The notes: generated from the letters alone by a model not told the origin. A stretch of DNA of 9,886 bases from an uncultured Clostridiaceae bacterium (GCA_958417695.1 CATZDQ010000052.1:1-9886); one strand, 5' to 3'. Shown: positions 1-6,806, counted from the stretch's first letter. Numbers and translations are program-made.

Positions 1-637
1 GTACCGTACCGAATTTCTTCATCGGTATGGATGCCAGAGCACCCTCTTTTACACTGTCCGCTAACTTTTCTGTCATTGCGGTATCAATAAAGCCCGGCGC
101 AACAGCATTCACGCGGACACCTCTTGTTGCCAGCTCCTTTGCGGCAGACTTTGTTAACGCAATCACACCGCCCTTGCTGGCAGCATAATTGGCCTGTCCC
201 ATATTTCCGCACAGACCGACAACACTCGCCATATTGACGATGGCGCCGGATTTCTGCTTCATCATGATTCTTGCGACGTGACGGATACAGTTGTATGTCC
301 CCTTCAGATTGGTACGGATCACATCGTCGAAATCCGCATCGCTCATACGCAGCAACAGATTATCCCTTGTAATTCCGGCATTGTTCACGACAACATCCAG
401 ATGTCCGTATTCCTTCACAATGCTTTCCAGCATCGCTTTTACAGCCTCCCCGTCTGATATATCACACTGTATCATTTTATGGTTTCCGGACGGATCGCAT
501 TGTGCCAGAACAGCACGCGCTCCCTCTTCGCTGTGTGCATAATTGATAATGACATCGTATTCCTTTGACAGGGTGATTGCGATGGCTTCCCCGATTCCGC
601 GGGATGCCCCGCTGATAAATGCAGTTTTTCTTTCCAT
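1..637 (-). CDS. fabG: 3-oxoacyl-[acyl-carrier-protein] reductase FabG (3' end cut by window edge)
   Basis: A short-chain dehydrogenase/reductase that reduces 3-oxoacyl-ACP to 3-hydroxyacyl-ACP with NADPH in cytosolic type II fatty-acid synthesis. I translated the minus strand from ATG at 637-635; about 212 residues are visible and the frame is open to the left edge. Visible landmarks are the N-terminal nucleotide-binding motif SGASRGIG (residues 9-16), the NNAG motif, an ASVVG segment carrying the catalytic serine, the YAASKGG segment with the YxxxK pair, and the following VNAVAPGFIDTAMT segment. Family members are about 245 residues, so roughly 30 are missing. An AAAGGA Shine-Dalgarno lies within the end of fabD, which stops 4 bases upstream, so the two genes are co-transcribed. 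G+C content and codon use (GGC, CTG, ATC) are clearly higher than in the plus-strand genes from 887 on, suggesting a different source genome or a conserved core block next to foreign DNA. Identification is very secure. Confidence 0.97.
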   Translation of the reverse strand, partial: MERKTAFISGASRGIGEAIAITLSKEYDVIINYAHSEEGARAVLAQCDPSGNHKMIQCDISDGEAVKAMLESIVKEYGHLDVVVNNAGITRDNLLLRMSDADFDDVIRTNLKGTYNCIRHVARIMMKQKSGAIVNMASVVGLCGNMGQANYAASKGGVIALTKSAAKELATRGVRVNAVAPGFIDTAMTEKLADSVKEGALASIPMKKFGTV

Positions 638-641
638 AGCT

Positions 642-824
642 CTATCCTTTCATGTAGTCAAGGGTTTCCGCAAGACTCGCACAATCCTCGACATGCAATA
701 TTTTGACATCCATTCCCTTTGCGCATTTTTTTACAAAGCCGCTGACTGCCTTACCAGGGCCTACCTCGATAAAGGTATCCACACCATCCGCCAGCATTTG
801 CTTGATCGTATCCTCCAGCAACAA
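642..824 (-). CDS. fabD: Malonyl-CoA:ACP transacylase FabD, C-terminal fragment only
   Basis: About the last 57-60 residues of the malonyl-CoA-acyl carrier protein transacylase that loads malonate onto ACP. Recognisable pieces are LEDTIKQMLADGVDTFIE, the conserved VGPGKAVSGFVKKC segment and the C-terminal EDCASLAETLDYMKG, ending at TAG (644-642). Family members are about 300 residues, so the catalytic GHSLG serine region and most of the protein are absent. Reading further upstream in the same frame gives low-complexity, AT-rich residues (SYIPLYNPCYEHSHYFY) unlike FabD, and the open frame at 825-911 is best seen as chance antisense translation. Similarity is lost at about 815-825, the point where base composition drops. 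The gene is therefore truncated there, by real recombination or by an assembly join. The order fabD-fabG is the usual one in Firmicutes fatty-acid clusters, which supports this side being authentic. Confidence 0.88.
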   Translation of the reverse strand: MLLEDTIKQMLADGVDTFIEVGPGKAVSGFVKKCAKGMDVKILHVEDCASLAETLDYMKG

Positions 825-886
825 ATGAGTATTTTCATAAAAGTAGTGACTATGTTCATAACATGGATTATATAGGGGGATATAAG

Positions 887-1180
887 ATGGAAGTAAAAGA
901 ATTAGAAGCATTAGAAAAAATCAAAAAAGAAGTAGAAGAAATTAAACAAAGGAATAAAAGGGTAGAATTAGATAAGGCATGGGAAACAAGTATGACTAGA
1001 AAAATTAGTATTTGTATTTTAACTTATTTAGTAGTCATTTTGTTTTCCATCTTTATTAATAGAACAGGTAATGTATTTATTAATTCAGCAGTACCGGTTA
1101 TTGGCTTTTTTCTATCTACACAATCTTTAGAATTTATTAAAAGAAGATGGATACTCAAACAGGAAAGAGAGGTAAAATAA
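887..1180 (+). CDS. Small coiled-coil plus two-transmembrane protein
   Basis: A 97-residue protein of unknown function. Residues 3-30 are almost entirely Glu/Lys/Ile/Leu with heptad-like spacing (coiled coil). A KAWETSMTRK stretch follows, then two hydrophobic helices at about 40-57 and 64-81 joined by a short NRTGN turn, and a basic tail (KRRWILKQEREVK). The arrangement suggests a small inner-membrane hairpin with both ends in the cytoplasm. Similar soluble-head/two-TM proteins with an 'AWETS-TR' segment are familiar to me as conserved hypotheticals, but I know no assigned role. I chose ATG 887 over the in-frame ATG at 863 because AGGGGGA (874-880) is well spaced for 887 and nothing is placed for 863. 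The stop is immediately followed by the ATG of the MBL-fold gene, so the two are co-translated. It is the first gene after the composition break at about 824, so its promoter may be incomplete or missing. Confidence 0.8.
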   Translation: MEVKELEALEKIKKEVEEIKQRNKRVELDKAWETSMTRKISICILTYLVVILFSIFINRTGNVFINSAVPVIGFFLSTQSLEFIKRRWILKQEREVK

Positions 1181-1843
1181 ATGAAAATAACGAAATTTCC
1201 ACAATCTTGTTTGTGGATAGAAACAAAAGGAAAGAAAATTTTAGTAGACCCAGGAAACCTAAAATATGAGGAGGCCTATTTTGAAACTTGGAAACAAGCC
1301 GATGTCATTTTAATTACCCATAGACATAAAGACCACTGTTATAAAGAGGTTTTGGAGAAGTTAAGTGGAAATATTCCAATGATGAGCACAAAAGAAGTAC
1401 AAGAGGCATATCCTAGTTTAAAAATAACAATAGTAAAAGAAACAGATGAGATAGCTTTAACAGAAGATATCCAATTGTCAGTAGTTCATGCAGAACATGG
1501 ATTTTTACCACCTATGAAAAAGAATGGAGGTAAAATAGAGGAAAATGTGGGGTATATTATCGATGATGGGGAAAATCGCTTATATGTAACGAGTGATACC
1601 ATTTGTTTCGAAAATGAGTATACTTGTGATATCATAGCTCTACCAGTATCCGATTATGGTGTGGTAATGGGACCTTTTGAAGCAGGCTTGTTTGCAAAAG
1701 AAGCACAAGCTAAATTAGCTATTCCGTTACATGCAGATAATATAAGTTACCCAGTAGATTTTGAATTTGTTAAAAAAATATGGGAAGAACAAGAAGTAGA
1801 GTATGAGATATTAGAAAATGGAGAAACAATAGAAATCGAATAA
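1181..1843 (+). CDS. MBL-fold (metallo-beta-lactamase superfamily) metal-dependent hydrolase
   Basis: A 220-residue cytosolic metallo-hydrolase. The signature HxHxDH is present as HRHKDH at residues 47-52, preceded by the strand ILVDPGN (20-26) and VILIT (42-46), as in the UlaG/RomA-like branch of the superfamily ('L-x-DP ... HxHxDH'). Likely further metal ligands are His103 (VVHAEHG), Asp139 (TSDT) and His184 (IPLHADN), in the order expected for a dinuclear site. The size fits stand-alone 'L-ascorbate-6-phosphate lactonase-like' hydrolases, but substrate cannot be predicted because this superfamily covers lactonases, phosphodiesterases and nucleases. The start follows directly on the preceding TAA with GAGAGG upstream. 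It is the second gene of the long plus-strand operon, 12 bases before a Nudix gene. There is no signal peptide, so an intracellular small-molecule or nucleotide substrate is more likely than an antibiotic. Confidence 0.88.
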   Translation: MKITKFPQSCLWIETKGKKILVDPGNLKYEEAYFETWKQADVILITHRHKDHCYKEVLEKLSGNIPMMSTKEVQEAYPSLKITIVKETDEIALTEDIQLSVVHAEHGFLPPMKKNGGKIEENVGYIIDDGENRLYVTSDTICFENEYTCDIIALPVSDYGVVMGPFEAGLFAKEAQAKLAIPLHADNISYPVDFEFVKKIWEEQEVEYEILENGETIEIE

Positions 1844-1855
1844 AGGGAGAGCTAG

Positions 1856-2284
1856 ATGGAAAAGAAAACGTTATTTATTTTTGATGGGTTAGTTATAAAT
1901 GACAAAAATGAAATCTTAGTGGATTGCAGAAAAGGACAATATGTAGATGAAAAAAATCCGGTTTGGGAATTACCGGGTGGTAGAATAGAATTTGGAGAAG
2001 CACCAGAAGAGGCTGTTGTAAGAGAAGTATTTGAAGAAACTGGTTACCAAGTAGAAATTATAAAAATGATACCAAAGGTATATAGTCATATTTTCCACTA
2101 TCCAAATTGTGAGCAACATACATTAGTATATACCTATCTTTGTAGATTGAAGACATTAGAAAGAGTAGTAACACAAGATGAAGAAGTGGCTTGTATAAGA
2201 TGGATTAAACCAGAAGAAGTTTGTCAGTTTCATTGGCTACCAGGAACGGTAGAATTTATAGAAGAAGGAATTGCTTTATTATGA
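1856..2284 (+). CDS. Nudix hydrolase
   Basis: A 142-residue Nudix-family pyrophosphohydrolase that would cleave a nucleoside diphosphate linked to another moiety, using Mg2+. The full Nudix box GX5EX7REUXEEXGU is visible at residues 42-64: G42...E48...R56-E57-V58-x-E60-E61-x-G63-Y64. It is preceded by WELPGGRIEFGE, so the metal-binding REVFEE helix is intact. The C-terminal half (HIFHYPNCEQHTLVYTYLCRLK, then EEVACIRWIKPEEV) has the typical strand and W-x-x-x-E-E layout. The substrate is unknown; MutT-like, ADP-ribose and NDP-sugar enzymes cannot be told apart by eye. AAAGGGAG sits 7 bases before the ATG. The stop overlaps the next start as ATGA, which indicates translational coupling with the ASCH gene. 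Codons are A/T-ending like the neighbours. Confidence 0.93.
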   Translation: MEKKTLFIFDGLVINDKNEILVDCRKGQYVDEKNPVWELPGGRIEFGEAPEEAVVREVFEETGYQVEIIKMIPKVYSHIFHYPNCEQHTLVYTYLCRLKTLERVVTQDEEVACIRWIKPEEVCQFHWLPGTVEFIEEGIALL

Positions 2285-2715
2285 AAGTGTTATCTTTATT
2301 AGAACCATGGGCTAGTTTAATTTACACGGGTATTAAACAAGTAGAGACTAGAAGTTGGAAAACAGCCTATAGAGGAGAATTGTATATTCATGCTAGTTTA
2401 AAACCAGTCAGTAAGAAAGACGAAAAAATACAAAGCCTTATCCACGATTTTATTCCTAGTAGAGAATTTACCTATGGAGCCATTATTGCCAAATGTCAAT
2501 TAGTGGATTGTATATATATGGATGAAGCTTATGTACAAGACATGTGTAAAAATCATAAGGTAGAAGAACGTTGTGGACAATATGCTGTGGGGCGATATGC
2601 ATGGATATTAGATAAAATAGAACCCATTCAGATTTCTATACCAGCTAAAGGACATTTAGGTATATGGAATTATGAAGTAAAAGAAAAAGAGGGAAAACAT
2701 GAAATTAACCAATGA
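2281..2715 (+). CDS. ASCH-domain protein
   Basis: A 144-residue protein covering essentially one ASCH domain (a PUA-like beta-barrel). The characteristic N-terminus is visible: MKVLSLLEPWASLIYTGIKQ followed by VETRSWKTAYRGELYIHAS, with the conserved E-T-R-S-W and Y-R-G segments. Further on are FTYGAIIAKCQLVDC, with the G-A-I-I-A strand, and the late AKGHLGIWNY strand. ASCH proteins are thought to bind RNA or nucleotides. One characterised relative, E. coli YqfB, is an N4-acetylcytidine amidohydrolase; this protein could be a nucleoside-processing enzyme or an RNA-binding regulator. I chose ATG 2281, which overlaps the Nudix stop, because the ASCH homology starts exactly there; the open frame extends 20 codons upstream into the Nudix gene without matching the family. 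The 3' end overlaps the next gene by 17 bases. Confidence 0.88.
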   Translation: MKVLSLLEPWASLIYTGIKQVETRSWKTAYRGELYIHASLKPVSKKDEKIQSLIHDFIPSREFTYGAIIAKCQLVDCIYMDEAYVQDMCKNHKVEERCGQYAVGRYAWILDKIEPIQISIPAKGHLGIWNYEVKEKEGKHEINQ

Positions 2716-3436
2716 AATGAAATCTGCTTTAAAAGTAATATGGGATTATACTGGATTAGACATGGAACCTGAAAAATGTGATTTAATATTAGGCTGTGGC
2801 TGTGCAAATTTAGAGATTCCTGTTACTTGTAGTAAGCTGTGGAAAGCAGGATATGCCAATCAAATTCTATTTACAGGTGGTTTAGGAAAAATAACAAAAG
2901 ATACATTTTCTAAACCAGAAGCGGAGATATTTTGTGATATAGCAATAAAACAAGGAGTTCCTAGAAATCATATTTTCTTAGAAACAAAATCAACTAATAC
3001 AGGAGATAATTTTCGTTTTTCTTTAAAAGTCATAGAAGAAGAAAAACTAACGGCTAGTCGTATTTTGATTGTGCATAGTCGATTATCGCAAAGAAGGACA
3101 TTTTCAGCAGCTAAGAAGGTATTGATAGATAGAGAACTAATGATTACTTCACCAGAGTTAACCTTTGAAGAATGGATACAACGATTAGAAACTATGGAAG
3201 AAGTACGTGCTAAAGAAATAATAAGTGTGTTAGTGGGTGATATTCAAAGAATGGTTATTTTTCCACAGTTTGGATGGCAAGTAAAACAAGAAATGCCAGA
3301 AGAAGTCATACAAGTTTATCAGTATTTAAAACAATTAGGTTATACAAAATATATATTTTTTCAAGAAGAAATCAATCAATTAGTAGAACAATATGGATTA
3401 GAAAATCCAAATGAGAAGATACTGTATTGGTATTAA
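2699..3436 (+). CDS. YdcF/ElyC-like DUF218 family protein
   Basis: A 245-residue protein whose first ~150 residues match the DUF218 (YdcF/SanA/ElyC) Rossmann-like fold. Visible pieces are the first strand CDLILGCGC (27-35), the helix with SKLWKAGYANQILFTGG (45-61), the acidic KPEAEIFCDIAIKQGVP segment (72-88), the motif ETKSTNTGDNFRFS (95-108) and RILIVHSRLSQRRT (121-134). Members are implicated in envelope processes, and E. coli YdcF was reported to bind S-adenosylmethionine, but the reaction is unknown. There is no signal or membrane anchor, so this is a cytosolic YdcF-type protein rather than SanA/ElyC. Residues ~150-245 form a helical extension (QVYQYLKQLGYTKYIFFQEEINQLVEQYG) that I do not recognise. 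GAGGGA lies 5 bases before the ATG, inside the 3' end of the ASCH gene, so translation is coupled. Confidence 0.87.
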   Translation: MKLTNEMKSALKVIWDYTGLDMEPEKCDLILGCGCANLEIPVTCSKLWKAGYANQILFTGGLGKITKDTFSKPEAEIFCDIAIKQGVPRNHIFLETKSTNTGDNFRFSLKVIEEEKLTASRILIVHSRLSQRRTFSAAKKVLIDRELMITSPELTFEEWIQRLETMEEVRAKEIISVLVGDIQRMVIFPQFGWQVKQEMPEEVIQVYQYLKQLGYTKYIFFQEEINQLVEQYGLENPNEKILYWY

Positions 3437-3449
3437 AGGAGAAGAGTAG

Positions 3450-3848
3450 ATGCAAGTAATTGATAAAATTGCTTATATTTATATACAAAACCAAAAGATA
3501 TTAAGTAGTCTTTCAAAAGGGAAAGATACCTATTACATTCCTGGTGGAAAAAGAGAAAAGAGCGAAACAGATGAGCAAACATTAATACGTGAAGTCAAAG
3601 AAGAATTAAGTGTAGACATACAAAAAGAGACTATCCAATATTATGGTACATTTGAGGCACAGGCACATGGAAAAGCAGAAGGCATCATTGTAAAAATGAC
3701 TTGTTATACAGCAGACTACGCCGGTATCTTGAAACCAAATTCTGAAATACAAGAATTAAGGTGGTTAACTTCAAAAGATATGGATAAAATTTCACCAGTA
3801 GATAAACTGATTTTCCAAGATTTAATAAAAAAAGGGTATTTAGAATAA
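3450..3848 (+). CDS. Nudix hydrolase (second copy, divergent)
   Basis: A 132-residue Nudix protein. The box spans residues 33-55: G33, E39, then R47-E48-V49-K50-E51-E52, so the metal-binding REVKEE core is intact. The usual glycine before the final hydrophobic position is Ser54 (ELSV rather than ELGV), a substitution seen in some subfamilies. It is preceded by YYIPGGKREKSE, and the end has the EIQELRWLTSKDMDKISP layout typical of the last strand and helix. It is not a close duplicate of the Nudix protein at 1856-2284: outside the box the two share little, so distinct substrates are likely. AAAGGAG lies about 7 bases before ATG 3450, and the gene starts 13 bases after the YdcF-like gene. An ABC transporter gene follows after 10 bases. 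Confidence 0.92.
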   Translation: MQVIDKIAYIYIQNQKILSSLSKGKDTYYIPGGKREKSETDEQTLIREVKEELSVDIQKETIQYYGTFEAQAHGKAEGIIVKMTCYTADYAGILKPNSEIQELRWLTSKDMDKISPVDKLIFQDLIKKGYLE

Positions 3849-3858
3849 GGAGTAATCT

Positions 3859-4566
3859 ATGAAATTAGTAATTAAAAATATGAAGAAGAATTTTGAGAAA
3901 AAAGAAGTGCTAAAAGATATAAACTTTACTTTTGAACAAGGGAAAATCTATGGATTATTAGGACGAAATGGTGCTGGCAAAACGACTTTTTTTAATTGTG
4001 TTAATGAAGATATACCATTTGATCAAGGGGAAGTGTATATAGAAGAAAATCATCATTCTAGGAAATTAACACCAGATGACATTGGATATGTATTATCCAC
4101 ACCTACTGTTCCAGAATTTTTAACAGGAAGAGAGTTTTTAAAATTCTTTTTAGAGATTCACGAAAACAACATAAAAAATGTGCAGTCGATAGATACTTAT
4201 TTTGACTTTATGAAAATAGAGAAAGAAGATAGGGATAAACTGTTGAAAGATTATTCTCATGGTATGAAAAATAAGATGCAAATGCTAGTAAATATTATCG
4301 CAAGTCCAGCGGTATTACTATTAGATGAACCATTAACTTCTTTTGATGTAGTGGTAGCAGAAGAAATGAAGCAAATGTTAAGGAATATAAAAAAAGACCA
4401 TATCTTAATCTTTTCAACCCATATTATGGAATTGGCTCTAGATTTATGTGATGAGATTGTAATTCTAAATCAGGGGATATTGGAAAAAATAGATAAACAA
4501 GATTTAGATAATACAGAATTAAAGCAGAAGATTATAGAAGCTTTAAAGGAGGATGCCAATGTTTAA
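3859..4566 (+). CDS. ABC transporter ATP-binding protein
   Basis: The 235-residue nucleotide-binding subunit of an ABC transporter. It has Walker A GRNGAGKT (35-42), the Q-loop region around TPTVPEFLTGREFLKFF (Gln is not obvious), Walker B AVLLLDEP (151-158) and the H-loop STH with His188. The signature is atypical, YSHGMKNK (132-139) in place of LSGGQ; the SxGM form is common in the ABC-2/YhaQ-like and bacitracin/lantibiotic-type exporter ATPases. It is cytoplasmic and expected to pair with the membrane protein encoded immediately downstream. AAGGAG lies 7 bases upstream of ATG. The stop overlaps the permease start by 8 bases, which fits stoichiometric coupled synthesis. The transported substrate cannot be inferred. 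Family assignment is certain; export rather than import is inferred from the absence of any binding-protein gene. Confidence 0.95.
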   Translation: MKLVIKNMKKNFEKKEVLKDINFTFEQGKIYGLLGRNGAGKTTFFNCVNEDIPFDQGEVYIEENHHSRKLTPDDIGYVLSTPTVPEFLTGREFLKFFLEIHENNIKNVQSIDTYFDFMKIEKEDRDKLLKDYSHGMKNKMQMLVNIIASPAVLLLDEPLTSFDVVVAEEMKQMLRNIKKDHILIFSTHIMELALDLCDEIVILNQGILEKIDKQDLDNTELKQKIIEALKEDANV

Positions 4567-6136
4567 ATCCTTTATAGTATCTTTTCGTTTAAAAAATACC
4601 TATCGTGTAAATAGTATCTTATATTCTATTAAGCAATTACCGATTTTGAAAAAAATATTACCCAATACAATTTATCAAAACAAAGGTTTAAAAATCTTAG
4701 GAAATAGTATAAGTGCTTTGATAGAAGTAGGTAGTGTTTTCATAGGAAAGTTTTTATACTTGCTATGCATGGTGGTTGCCGCTATGGAAATGCTAAAGGT
4801 GAAAGATGCCAATGTGTTTTTACATATCTTTTTTTGGCTAACTATAATTGGTGGTCTGATAAATACCTATATGTTTAATCCGAGTAGAGATAAATATTAT
4901 GCTATGATTTTGATGCGTATGGATGCTAAAAAATATGCACTATCTAATTATATGTATATGTTATTAAAAGTACTAATTGGTTTTCTACCTTTTACGATTA
5001 TACTAGGTGGATTATACCAAATACCTATCTGGTTAGGTTGTTTATTGCCTGTTTTCGTAGTAGCTGTGAAAATGATAGCAACGATGTTTACGTTAATGGA
5101 TTACCAAAAATCAAAGAATGTAAAAAATGAAAATGCACTAACAAAAGGAATATGGGGCATCATTGTATTTTTATTACTACTGGCTTATGGATTACCTTAT
5201 CTAGGAATAGCCATTAGTATGAATTTATTTATTATTTTATTATGCGTTAGTATTCTAGGAGGGCTGGGTAGTTTTTATTTTATTTGCCATTTTCCAAATT
5301 ATACGAAAATTTATAAGAAATTATTAATGGTGGACAGTTTGTTTATGCTACAAGGACAAAATAAAGCAGATATTTTACAAAGCACAACTTTAAAACAAAT
5401 ACAAATGGATACAGCAGATACAAGTCATAAAAAAGGATTTGCTTATTTTCATGAATTATTTGTAAAAAGGCACAAAAAAATATTAACGAAATCAGCCAAA
5501 AAGACAGCATTAATTTCACTAGGTATAATGCTAGCGGTTATAGCAGGTGTTTGTTATAATGAAGAATTGAAAGTAAGAGTAAATCAAGTATTATTAGTAT
5601 ATTTACCGTATTTTGTTTTTGTTATGTATATGATTAATAGAGGTACGGTTGTTACACAAGCCATGTTTATGAATTGTGACCATAGTATGTTAACTTATCG
5701 TTTTTTCAAAAAGCCGCAAACCATTCTTAGTTTATTTAAAAAGAGATTAAAGACTTTGATTGGTATTAATTTAATCCCTGCGATAGTGATAGCTATAGGT
5801 TTACCTTGTATTTTGTGGATAACTGGTGGTACGGATAATCCTTTCAACTATATTGTGTTATGTATTTCTATTATAGCAATGAGTATTTTCTTTTCTGTTC
5901 ATTATTTGGTATTATATTATTTACTACAACCCTATAATGTAGCAATCGAAATGAAAAGTAGTACTTATACCTTGGCACAATCGCTTACTTATATGGTATG
6001 CTATATGATGCTAAAAATACAAATACCAATAGTTTCTTTTGGAATGGCTATGGTATTGTTTAGTATTTTCTATTGCATGATAGCCTTAGTCTTAGTTTAT
6101 AAATTAGCACCAAAGACGTTTAAGTTAAGAGTATAG
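4559..6136 (+). CDS. Large polytopic ABC transporter permease
   Basis: A 525-residue integral membrane protein with roughly 10-12 hydrophobic helices. Clear ones are around FLYLLCMVVAAMEML, IFFWLTIIGGLINTYMF, LLKVLIGFLPFTIILGG, GIIVFLLLLAYGLPYL, LFIILLCVSILGGLGSFYF, TALISLGIMLAVIAGVCY, VLLVYLPYFVFVMYMI, LIPAIVIAIGLPCILW and the last two near the C-terminus. A soluble linker of about 65 residues (KIYKKLLMVDSLFMLQGQNKADI to KKILTKSAKK) splits two membrane halves. The N-terminal 60 residues are cytosolic and basic. I chose ATG 4559 over ATG 4553 because AAAGGAGG (4545-4552) abuts 4553 but is 6 bases from 4559. Overlap with the ATPase gene makes it that protein's partner. It resembles permeases of uncharacterised Firmicutes ABC-2-type exporters; the substrate is unknown. 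Only one permease gene is present, so a homodimer is likely. Confidence 0.88.
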   Translation: MFKSFIVSFRLKNTYRVNSILYSIKQLPILKKILPNTIYQNKGLKILGNSISALIEVGSVFIGKFLYLLCMVVAAMEMLKVKDANVFLHIFFWLTIIGGLINTYMFNPSRDKYYAMILMRMDAKKYALSNYMYMLLKVLIGFLPFTIILGGLYQIPIWLGCLLPVFVVAVKMIATMFTLMDYQKSKNVKNENALTKGIWGIIVFLLLLAYGLPYLGIAISMNLFIILLCVSILGGLGSFYFICHFPNYTKIYKKLLMVDSLFMLQGQNKADILQSTTLKQIQMDTADTSHKKGFAYFHELFVKRHKKILTKSAKKTALISLGIMLAVIAGVCYNEELKVRVNQVLLVYLPYFVFVMYMINRGTVVTQAMFMNCDHSMLTYRFFKKPQTILSLFKKRLKTLIGINLIPAIVIAIGLPCILWITGGTDNPFNYIVLCISIIAMSIFFSVHYLVLYYLLQPYNVAIEMKSSTYTLAQSLTYMVCYMMLKIQIPIVSFGMAMVLFSIFYCMIALVLVYKLAPKTFKLRV

Positions 6137-6151
6137 AAAGAAGGTAGAAAG

Positions 6152-6683
6152 ATGAAAGTAATGATGGCTACTAAAAATGCAGGAAAAATAGAGGGTGCTA
6201 GAAGGGCTTTAGCACATTATTATACAGATTTTACAATAGAAGGGATTGCTGTTTGCTCAGATGTTCCAGACCAACCAGTAAATAGTCAAATTTACCAAGG
6301 AGCTAAAAATAGAATTTGCAATTTAAAAAAATATAGCATAGAAAATCAGATAGAAGCGGATTTATATTTGGCAGTAGAATCGGGTATAACGAATCAATTA
6401 GGAGATTGGATGATTCTAAATATGGCCGTTTTAGAAACGAAAGATGGTTTTGAAAGCTATGGTAATAGTGCACGGTTTTCCTGTGCCACATAAATACATA
6501 GATTCTATTATACAGGTTAATTTAAATACCATTATGAATGAAATTTTTGGAGAGGATGCGCAAAGGCATAATCATAAAGGTGGGATAGAATTATTAACAG
6601 AAGGTGTCATAACTAGAATAGACCAGGTAGAGCAAGCTTTTGTTATGGCACTTACAAAATATAGAAATGAAACATGGAGATAG
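6152..6683 (+). pseudogene. yjjX: YjjX-type inosine/xanthosine triphosphatase, broken by a one-base insertion
   Basis: This is a DUF84/YjjX-family NTPase, which hydrolyses ITP/XTP to keep non-canonical purines out of nucleic acid. The first frame (6152-6493) gives MKVMMATKNAGKIEGARRAL, then DVPDQPVNSQIYQGAKNR and DLYLAVESGITNQLGDWM, but ends in RFSCAT and a stop. The second half continues one frame over, as GFPVPHKYIDSI, GGIELLTEGVITRIDQVEQAF and a final RNETWR, ending at TAG 6681-6683. Removing C6473 restores ...GNSAGFPVPHKY... and gives a 176-residue protein, the usual family length, with no other lesion. The defect is thus a single inserted base: either a recent inactivation or a sequencing error. 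The gene lies 15 bases after the permease gene, with AAGAAGG before the ATG, and ends the operon. Its last 43 bases recur at 8080-8122. Confidence 0.9.
6638..6680 (+). repeat. Direct repeat, left copy (3' end of yjjX)
   Basis: These 43 bases encode the last residues of YjjX (FVMALTKYRNETWR). They match 8080-8122 at 39 of 43 positions by my alignment, without gaps. The mismatches are G6648/A and three bases in the N-E-T versus N-A-V codons. Similarity does not continue upstream of 6638, and only loosely downstream. Together the two copies enclose the pilin-like gene with its promoter, like the boundaries of an inserted cassette. No terminal inverted repeats or integrase are visible. Confidence 0.85.
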
Positions 6684-6719
6684 AAAAATATTTTAATTTG
6701 AAGAGCAAGAATAAAGTTA

Positions 6720-6749
6720 TTGACTTAAAAAAAAGTAATAATATAAAAT
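6720..6749 (+). promoter_or_regulatory. Putative sigma-A promoter for the pilin-like gene
   Basis: TTGACT (6720-6725) is a 5/6 match to the -35 box. It is followed 16 bases later by TATAAA (6742-6747), or 18 bases later by TAAAAT (6744-6749), as the -10 box. The region is extremely A-rich, so a -10 match is weak evidence by itself, but the -35 is good and the position is right, leaving a leader of about 50 bases. GGGAG at 6795-6799 is the ribosome-binding site for ATG 6807. Confidence 0.55.
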
Positions 6750-6806
6750 AAAAGATAGAGAGTTAGAAAAATTGAAAAACATAAGAAAAAGAAAGGGAGA
6801 GAAAGT

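Noticed and set aside
291..875. Plus-strand open frames opposite fabG and fabD
   Set aside because: They are antisense shadows of well-conserved minus-strand genes, with no plausible ribosome-binding site or family.
825..911. Apparent N-terminal extension of the fabD frame on the minus strand (ATG at 911)
   Set aside because: The residues are AT-driven and unlike FabD, and they overlap the start of the plus-strand two-TM gene. It is an open frame across a junction, not a short FabD.
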